From Viola odorata (lineage: Eukaryota > Streptophyta > Magnoliopsida > Malpighiales > Violaceae): 64,000 nucleotides of DNA. Positions within the stretch are counted from its first letter, which is position 1. Each line of letters opens with the position of its first letter. Both the position numbers and the translations under genes were made by a program. This document shows positions 57,314 to 64,000 of the stretch, one piece after another. Location: positions 3,045,501 through 3,109,500 of the forward strand of contig OY829544.1 of the NCBI GenBank assembly GCA_963691705.1, written 5' to 3'. Below the pieces are notes generated by a model that had not been told where the DNA came from, made no database searches, and saw only the letters and a program-made list of their open reading frames with translations.

Positions 57314-59872
57314 TGTCGCACCCCCCTTTATGGATTTTTTTTCCTAATGCGACGCGGGTTTGGGACGATATGTGAGACGAAATCGGTCTCGCCTCACATA
57401 ATACAATGAAGTCGCCACCCTAATTTGTTTGTAGGTTTAGGGAACCTCAAGTCATGCATAAAAAATAAAAAATAAAAATAAAAACTAAGGCGAATGGGCC
57501 TAAACACGAGAACTGTGGTTTGGGGTCGTATTATGGACTCGGGAAGGTGTTAGGCACCCGAATCACATCCTAAAAAGGTTACCGGAGAAAGAGTTGTTTT
57601 AAAACATGATTTGAAAAAATAAAAAGTCCTAATTTAATAATCATGCCCAACGATTTAATAAAATTCTAACAATTTTAAACGCATGTGCGGAAAAAACGTG
57701 AAATAAATAAAAGGGAAGAAACGTTTACTTGGTGAGGGGTACGAGCGATTTTCCCCTCTATTTTTATTGGCACGAGAAGAAGACAGCGTTGAACGATTAA
57801 ATATTTGACAACTGCTGCACGTGAGTGAAAATGATTAATTTAGTAATTAAGCGCAAGGGAGCATGCAAAAATAATTAACTAAAAGGTACGAGCATACGAA
57901 TAACCGGAATCAAAATTATCGCAAGCAAGCGAAGTAATAATTTTTGACGATTAAACGTAGGCAGAATAATTAAACAGGCAAAAGCATACGAAAATAAATA
58001 AACATGCAAACATACGAAAATAATAATTAAACATGCGAGCATACGGAAATAAATAAACAGTACAAGCATGCGGAAATTAAATAAACAGTACAAGTGTGCG
58101 GAAATTTAAATAAACAGTACAAGCATACGGAAAATTAAATAATGCGAGTGCGAAAATAAATAAACAGTACAAGTGTGCGAAAAATAAATAGTGCAAGTGC
58201 GAAATAAGTAAACAGTACAAGTGTGCAAAAATAACGTTACGAAAAATAAATACGGTGGATCAAAATAAATTGGACTAGGCCCACTGGGCCTAGAAATTGG
58301 GCCCACTAATTAGGCCCAAGCCCTTTCTTTTCTTGTATTTGGGCTTAGCATAGGCCAAGCCCATAATTAATTAAAAGGCATGGCCGGCCTTGTTTCTTTC
58401 CTTTCTCATTTGGGCTTGGCAAAAGCCAAGCCCATAGCCAATTAAAATGAGGCTTTGGCCTCCCTCCTGTTCATCATCTCCCTCACGCCCTTCTTCTCCC
58501 TTTAGACACAAGCTGAACCAGCAGCCATAGCGCCTTGGCTCCGGCGACAGGAGCTGCTCCGGCGATGGCAGGCGAGCAGCGGCAGCACATGTGGCAGCGG
58601 CGGTGGAGTGACGCGGCAGACCAGCAGTGGACGTTATCTTCCTCCGTTCGTCCACGTCGCTCCGGTAAGCAAGAGCAGCAAGCAACTGGCGACAGCAACA
58701 GGTGGTAGCGGCGTGGCAGGCGAGTAGCGACGAGCAAGGCAGAGGCTTGGTGGTGACGAGCGACAGCAGCAGCCTAGCAACGGTGAGTCGAGGGGCGGCG
58801 GTGGTCAAGCGAAGCTCGGCAGCGACGACGCAGCGGTCAGGCGAAGCACGGTAGCTGCGTGCGGCGGCAAAGCAGCAGCTTGGTGGGGGACAGTGGCAGT
58901 GCAGCGGCGGTGGAGGGCAGTGGTGAGGATGGCTACGTTTTTTATTTCTTTCCTCTCTCTTCTCTCTCTTTCCCCCTCTCTCTCTCTCATCTGCCTCCCC
59001 CCCTTGATGCTTGTGGCTTCGACTGCTATTTATAGGCAAAGGAACGCGTGGGAGCGTGGCTTAGAGCTGCTTGTGGTCGTCGCCGGATTTGGAGCGCAAG
59101 GGTGACACTGTGCGCGTTGGAACGACGCACGAGGAAGCAGAGGAGTAGCTTAGAGGCTAGGGGTGATTTGCTTGGCTGAGATTAAATGGAAGCTCTTAGT
59201 CTCGCTGGCAGCCTAGGGACAGTGAGGGAGAGGCCGGACAGAGATGAGAGGATGGGCATTAAATGGGAACTTGGAGACCAAGGGAGAGAGTGAGGAGCGT
59301 TGGATGAGTTTTTGACAAAAACTAGGAGTGATCAACGGTGATGATGGAAGATGAGAGGGAATATGCTTATTTTTTGTTTATTTGGTTCGAGCTGACGGTA
59401 CGAGAAATCTTGCCTGAAATTGAACAAAAACTTGAACTGAAAATGTCAAAAACATAGAGTAAAATAAAACGAAATTATTAGCATACAGTAAGTGGCGAAA
59501 AGTTCGCTATATAACTCGATAAAAATTTGCTTATGATATGACAAAAGTTCGAACAGAAAAATGCTTAAAATAAAAAATTGAAAGAAATGAAACGAAATGA
59601 CGCGAGTTAAAATAATAATAAAAAATAAGTAGCTAATGAGTGAAATTGTCCGACCCTCGGTTTCGAGAATTTGACTCGAAACCGATACGGGTTCGAACGA
59701 AAAAAGTGATGAAAATGCGAAAAACTACGAAATAATATTTAAATAGCAGAGAGCGTAAAAATAAATATCAGTTGGACGAAAATAAATGAAAGTATGATTT
59801 TTAGAAAATTGATGTTTGAAATGAGAAATATTTGATGATGAAAAATTAAAAGTCAAAAATCGGGTAGCAACA
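57314..59872 (-). repeat. 5' LTR of element D
   Basis: 2559 bp. Relative to the left LTR it has an extra 19 bp near 58251-58269 and a fuller first hairpin (58341-58362). At 58412-58433 the hairpin is GGGCTTGGC-AAAA-GCCAAGCCC where the left LTR has a TTTT loop. A 222-codon minus-strand frame (58371-59039) covers the GC-rich part just past the TATA box; it is low complexity and frameshifted in the other LTR. Confidence 0.93.
59026..59035 (-). promoter_or_regulatory. TATA box in 5' LTR of D
   Basis: Minus-strand CTATAAATAG, identical in sequence and setting to 44798-44807. This copy would drive transcription of D. Confidence 0.65.
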
Positions 59873-59877
59873 GAGGC
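59873..59877. repeat. Target-site duplication of element D, right copy (GAGGC)
   Basis: Matches 43079-43083; the integrase frame of C resumes here. Confidence 0.95.
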
Positions 59878-62500
59878 TGTGGGATGAATTTGGCCGATGA
59901 TGTCGATTCCCCACATCGCAAAAGGCCAAGGCGAGGTCATGCTGAAGAGAGGGGCCGGAGGGACATGGAGATGGTCCCCGTAGATTTGACATTTGTGGCA
60001 CTTCCGGAAATAGCCGATGCAATCGCTCTCGATGGTGAGCCAAAAATAACCTTGCCTCATTATCTGCCTGGCCATCATGTGCCCACTTGCGTGCGTGGAA
60101 CAAACCCCTTCGTGGATTTCCGTTATTATCCTTTTTGCCTTAGCCATGGTGACGCAGCGAAGCAAAGCTCCATCAGCTCTCCTTTTATATAGGACTTCGC
60201 CGTTGAGGTAGAAGTCTAGTGCTAAGCGCTGAAGGGTCTTCTTGCTTACCCGGCTTGCCCCCTGTGGGTACTCCCGGTTTCTGATGAATTGTGCTAAGTC
60301 GTAGAACCATGGCTTCCCATCGGGTTCTTCTTCTAAGACGACACAGCATGCCGGAGTTTCCTTTACTTCCACTCTCAACGGCTGAAGCATTACTCCGCAT
60401 TCTAACTTGAACATTGATGCCAACATGGCCAATGCATCTGCGAAGCGGTTATTTTCTCTGTCGACTTGGTCGAACTTGGTTTCCTCGAATTCCCGCGTGA
60501 GCCGGGCGAGTAACCTTTGATAAGGGATGAGCTTGGAATCCCGTGTCTACTAGAGATCTTGGGCTTGGTAGATGACGAGTGCTGAATCGCCGAAGATTTT
60601 GAGCTTCTTTACTTTTAGGTCGATTGCTGCCGTTAGACCGCTGATGCATGCCTCGTACTCGGCGATGTTATTGGTGCATGGGAAATTCAATTTGCATGCT
60701 ATGGGGAACTGACGACCATCTGGAGCTATGACCACGGCTCCCACTCCCTTGCCCGAGAGGTTTACCGCACCATCGAAGAACATGGTCCACCAGTCATCTT
60801 CTCGGAGATCTTCTATGATCTCATCTTCAATCACTATGATATCCTCATCGGGGAAGTCAAAGCTCAATGACTCATACTCGTCCGAGGCATAATCAGCCAA
60901 GTGATCGGCGAGGGCGCTTGCTTTAATCGCTTTCTGGGTTACATAGATGATCTCGTGCTCAGCTAATAAGACTTGCCATCTACAAATGCGACTTGACAGG
61001 TACGGCTTTTCGAAGATATACTTTAAGGGATCCATGCGAGAGATTAGCCACGTCGTGTAATACAACATGTACTACCGGAGCCTTCGGGCACACCATGCTA
61101 GGGCGCAATAAGTTCGTTCTAACATGGAGTAACGCATCTCGCACTCGTTAAATTTTTTGCTGAGGTAGTAGATGGCTTATTCACGCCTTCCTGACTCATC
61201 GTGCTGTCCTAAAACACAGCCCATGACGCTAGCCGTAACTGTCAAGTACATGAGCAAGGGGCATCCCGGCATCGGGGGAACTAGTACCGGTGGGTTTTGC
61301 AGGTATGTCTTGATTTTCTCGAAGGCTTTCTGGCAGTCTTCATCCCATTCTACTTCTCCGTGTTTCCTTAGCATTTTAAACATCGGCTCACAAGTAAGAG
61401 TTAACTGGCTGATGAAGCGAGCGATGTAGTTGATGCGTCCTAAGAAGCTTCGTACTTCTGTTTCGGTGCTGGGAGCGGGTAGCTCTTGAATTGCTCTTAT
61501 TTTATCAGGATCCACTTCTATGCCTTTGTTGCTGACGATGAATCCTAACAACTTTCCGGAGGTTACTCCAAAGGTGCATTTAGCTGGATTTAGCCGTAGC
61601 TGAAATTGCCTCAACCTTTCGAATACCTTCTTCAGGATGTCTACATGATCTTGCGTGCTACGAGATTTGGCTATCATGTCGTCGACATATATCTCCAATT
61701 CTTTGTGCATCATGTCATGGAAAAGGGTGACGGTCGCACGTTGGTATGTGGCTCCTGCGTTCTTTAATCCGAAGGGCATCACTTTGTAGCAGAAGGTTCC
61801 CCAGGGCGTGATGAAGGTCGTCTTTTCACTGTCTTCGGGTGCCATCTTGATCTGATTGTACCCTGAAAACCCGTCCATGAAAGAGAACATGTCATTTCTG
61901 GCGGCACTATCTACCAAGATGTCGATATGGGGTAGCGGGAAGTCGTCTTTAGGGCTGGCTCGGTTAAGATCTCGAAAGTCCACGCACATGCGGACCTTTC
62001 CATCTTTCTTAGGCACTGGCACTATATTGGCGATCCATTCTGGGTACTCGGAAACTCTCAAGAAACCCGCGTCTAGTTGCTTGGTAACTTCTTCTTTGAT
62101 CTTCAGAAGGATGTCTGGGTGCATCCTCCGAAGTTTTTGCTTGACAGGCTTGAACTCAGGTTTTAATGGAATGCGATGCTCGACTATCCCAGGATCAAGA
62201 CCTGGCATATCGGCGTATGACCATGCGAATACGTCGGAGTAGTCCTTGAGGAGAGAAATCAACCTTTCTCTCTAAGTCATGTCCAAGGTAGTTCCGATCT
62301 TAACCAACTTCTGATTTTCATTGCTTGCCCCCAAGTTCACTTCGTCCAATTCCTCCTGATGAGGGGTTATTTCCTTTTCTGAACTTTCTAGTAAACGGGC
62401 CAGTTCGTCGGAGATTTCGGCTTTGTCTTCGGTTGCGGCGATGATTTCTTCGCCAGCAAAGACATGGGTTTTATCAAGACAATCCGAATTAACATTCATC
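59878..62500 (-). pseudogene. Pol of element C: RT, RNase H, aRNH and integrase N-terminus
   Basis: Second exon of the C polyprotein, starting after the intron acceptor at 62501. RT occupies about 61450-62200 with RMCVDFRDLNRASPKDD, FSGYNQIKMAPED and the catalytic YVDD at 61678-61689. The Ty3-type RNase H follows to about 61070. A linker leads to an archaeal-type RNase H (WTMFFDGAVNLSG, NNIAEYEACISGL, FGDSALVI; about 60552-60800) with the D-E-D set. The HHCC integrase end (CSTHASGH...CHKCQIYG) is near 59990-60120 and the first catalytic aspartate in MWGIDIIG at about 59905; the rest is at 42268-43083. In-frame stops at 62272-62274 (TAG), 61177-61179 (TAA), 61072-61074 (TAG) and 60547-60552 (TAG TAG) replace CAG, CAA, CAG and TGG-CAG by simple transitions. 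Confidence 0.9.
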
Positions 62501-62648
62501 CTGAAATTAAAATGCGAAAAGAAGAGATGCGTAAAATGAAAATTGCATATATATATTTAATTTTTAACAAAAGGGGAACGTGAGTTCCTACAAAAATGTT
62601 TTCGTGAGAAAACGTGCAAGTATGTATTTTTCTAAAAGGAGCAATTAC
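62501..62648 (-). other. Predicted 148-nt GT-AG intron between gag-pro and pol of element C
   Basis: Donor: minus-strand GTCTCTCC followed by GTAATTG at 62648. Acceptor: TTTTAATTTCAG ending at 62501, then GATGAATG. Unspliced, gag-pro ends at TAA (62645-62647). Spliced, the last CC of gag-pro and the first G of exon 2 make a proline codon and the frame continues directly into pol. The intron is AT-rich, as plant introns are. Ogre/Tat elements are known to have an intron at this place. Confidence 0.65.
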
Positions 62649-64000
62649 GGAGAGACATCCGGAAGCATGGTGATGGTCCAGTTGTGCACAGACTCCCCTG
62701 ACTTCTTTACGAAAATGACTGAACCAGGCGGCGACTCTTCTTCTCCTAGGGTGCAGATACGGAGGTCTGATACCCTGATCGGATTTCCATTGATGGTTTC
62801 GGCCACGAAGGGGAACGTGGTCCTGATATGAGGAATTGGCATCTTGCCCTCTGGAGCAGAATGTCCAAATAGCTTAGCCAGCTGCTTTTCTTTCTTTTCT
62901 TGGGTAACCCTGACGAAATCGGCCTTGCTGGGTTGGTATCCTAACCCAAAGCGGTCTCTGAAGCTCTTCGGAGATGCCCAGCCTTTCGATCCTTGTAACT
63001 CGGTGCCGAGCCGTTTTCCCAATTGGAAACTTCCCTCTAGCCTTGACTTAGTGGTTGGTTTGGCTATCTCAGATTCGGAGGCTTCGCAAACGGGGGACCC
63101 TTCCTCGATCCAATCCGCGTTGACTATTTCGAAGGCTTGGAAAGAACTTTCCAAGGTTTCTGCAGCTTCGATGTAAGGTACGGACGAATGCTTGGCCAAG
63201 GTCAAGGCTTCTTCTGCCTTGATTGTGATGAGGGCGTTGTCTTTGACGTACTTGAGGCATTGATGCAGGGAAGAGGGGACGGCTCCTGCTGAATGGATCC
63301 AAGGCCGTCCTAGAAGCATGCTGTAAGCGGGTTGGATTTCCATGATCTGGAATGTCAAGATGAAAGTGTGGGGCCCGATGACCATATCCAACTCAAAGTT
63401 CCCGATGATCTCTCGAGTGGTGCCATCGAAAGCCCTAGCCATCATTCCGCTGGGTTTCATGTGAGAGAGATCGACTGGTAGTTGCTCGAGGACATGCTTG
63501 GGCATGACATTCAGTGCTGAGCCGTTGTCGATTAGGGTTTTTGCTATGACATGCCCCTTGCATTTTACCATGATGTATAGGGCTTTGTTGTGATTTCTTC
63601 CTGAGGGGTCGATCTCTCCTTCAGAGAAGGAAATGCTGCTCAGGGCTTGAATCCTTCCGACAAGGTTTTCCACCCCTTCTGTGGTGATATCCTTAGTCAT
63701 GAAGACTTGCTTCAGGATTTTTAAGAGAGTTTGGCGATGAGGCTCTGAAGTAAGGATCAGCTCCATGATGGAAATGCGAGCTGGAGTTTTCTTTAGCTGT
63801 TCGATGATGCTGAACTCGCTCTGTTTCATGATCTTGAGGAACTCGGCTGTCTCGTCTTCGTTTACAGGTTTGCTCAAACCTTGCGTTCCTCTATCGTCTC
63901 TTCGCGGATCATAGGGTTTTTCCCTTTGGCTTGTCGTTGCTTTTCTACTTCCTCCGAGATGTAACATCTTCCGGTGTGGGTCATGCTCCCGATATGCGAG
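62649..64000 (-). CDS. Gag C-terminus and aspartic protease of element C, open at window edge
   Basis: The minus frame is open from the right edge to 62649; the gag N-terminus lies beyond the window. The first part is gag tail and linker. From about 63600 there is a retropepsin with the catalytic aspartate in LIDNGSALNVMP (D at 63527-63529) and the conserved MLLGRPWIHSAGAVPSSLHQ near 63250-63310. A linker of about 200 residues leads to the donor site. The protease would cut the polyprotein. No stop interrupts the visible part, in contrast to pol. Without splicing the protein ends after PDVSP at 62645. Confidence 0.88.

Larger units (their letters stand above)
43084..59872 (-). mobile_element. 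Element D: complete non-autonomous Tat-like LTR retrotransposon
   Basis: LTRs 43084-45646 and 57314-59872, polypurine tract, primer site and GAGGC duplication all present. The minus-strand interior holds leader (57292-55977), broken gag (55976-54430), a decayed cellular gene fragment (about 54020-52320), conserved noncoding blocks, and a 3.3 kb string of six array classes next to the 3' LTR. No protease, RT, RNase H or integrase is present. It shares arrays with B and noncoding blocks with C, so it looks like a defective partner of the C lineage, sitting inside a C element. The LTRs differ at roughly two per cent of sites by eye, plus a few indels. Confidence 0.9.
27264..64000 (-). mobile_element. 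Element C: Tat-like Ty3/gypsy element with near-complete pol, partial in window
   Basis: Minus strand: gag-pro (64000-62649, open at the edge), intron (62648-62501), pol (62500-59878 and 43083-42268), long noncoding 3' region with arrays (42267-38444), polypurine tract, 3' LTR (38426-36810 and 29527-27264). It is inserted into the 5' LTR of B. Athila element F lies in its LTR and element D in its integrase. Five in-frame stops in pol make this copy inactive, but every domain of an autonomous Tat element is present. Its 5' LTR and gag N-terminus lie beyond the right edge. Confidence 0.85.

Noticed and set aside
1..64000. tRNA, rRNA or other cellular RNA genes
   Set aside because: I looked for box A/B-like pairs, cloverleaf arms and rRNA motifs and saw none. 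The tRNA-like strings are primer-binding sites, which are only the complement of tRNA 3' ends.

Overview
This window is gene-poor nuclear DNA from a flowering plant. It is almost entirely a nested stack of LTR retrotransposons. Evidence for a plant: Athila-type proteins and an Athila-type tRNA-Asp primer-binding site, Ty3/gypsy pol with a second archaeal-type RNase H (a hallmark of the plant Tat/Ogre group), TATAAATA promoters, and intron borders of plant type. I found no intact cellular gene, tRNA, rRNA or CRISPR array. The setting looks like pericentromeric or other silenced heterochromatin. The species cannot be named from this.

Layout from left to right. (A) 1-12379: minus-strand Tat-like element, its 3' end outside the window, with broken pol and gag; its gag is split by a 4.2 kb non-autonomous LTR element X (4483-8707, target duplication CTGAG). 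12380-12722: truncated inverted-repeat (foldback/MITE-like) element. 12723-15288: 3' end and LTR of a plus-strand Athila-like element (G), abutting a broken ATHILA ORF (15289-16211). (B) 16212-27263: minus-strand non-autonomous Tat-like element made mostly of tandem arrays; its 5' LTR is cut by the next element. (C) 27264 to the right edge: minus-strand Tat-like element with a recognisable gag-pro-RT-RNaseH-aRNH-integrase set. Its 3' LTR (about 3.9 kb) carries a very young deleted Athila element F (29528-36804, duplication CATAC). Its integrase is split by a 16.8 kb non-autonomous Tat-like element D (43084-59872, duplication GAGGC).

How the parts relate. A, B, C and D share LTR ends (TGTCG...CAACA on the plus strand), a primer-binding site of the form TGGCGACTYCACTRGGGA (seen in A, B and D), a leader block, and several noncoding blocks on the 3' side of pol. 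B and D lack pol and look like parasites of C-like autonomous relatives. An inferred 148-nt GT-AG intron joins gag-pro to pol in C in frame. All the pol stop codons I could trace are C:G to T:A changes, as expected of methylated, silenced copies.

Most interesting signal. The long 3' regions of B and D, and the LTRs of all four Tat-like elements, are built from small hairpin modules. In several arrays the stem sequence changes on both arms at once while the loop stays fixed: GAG/CTC against GAC/GTC, ATGTTGT/ACAACAT against TCACGT/ACGTGA, and GGGCTTGG/CCAAGCCC against GGGCCAGG/CCTGGCCC. That is the covariation expected of a maintained RNA or DNA secondary structure. Several array classes also share a loop core of the form GGGG-spacer-ACCGC. 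D further carries a decayed fragment of what looks like a cellular CCHC/GRF zinc-finger gene.
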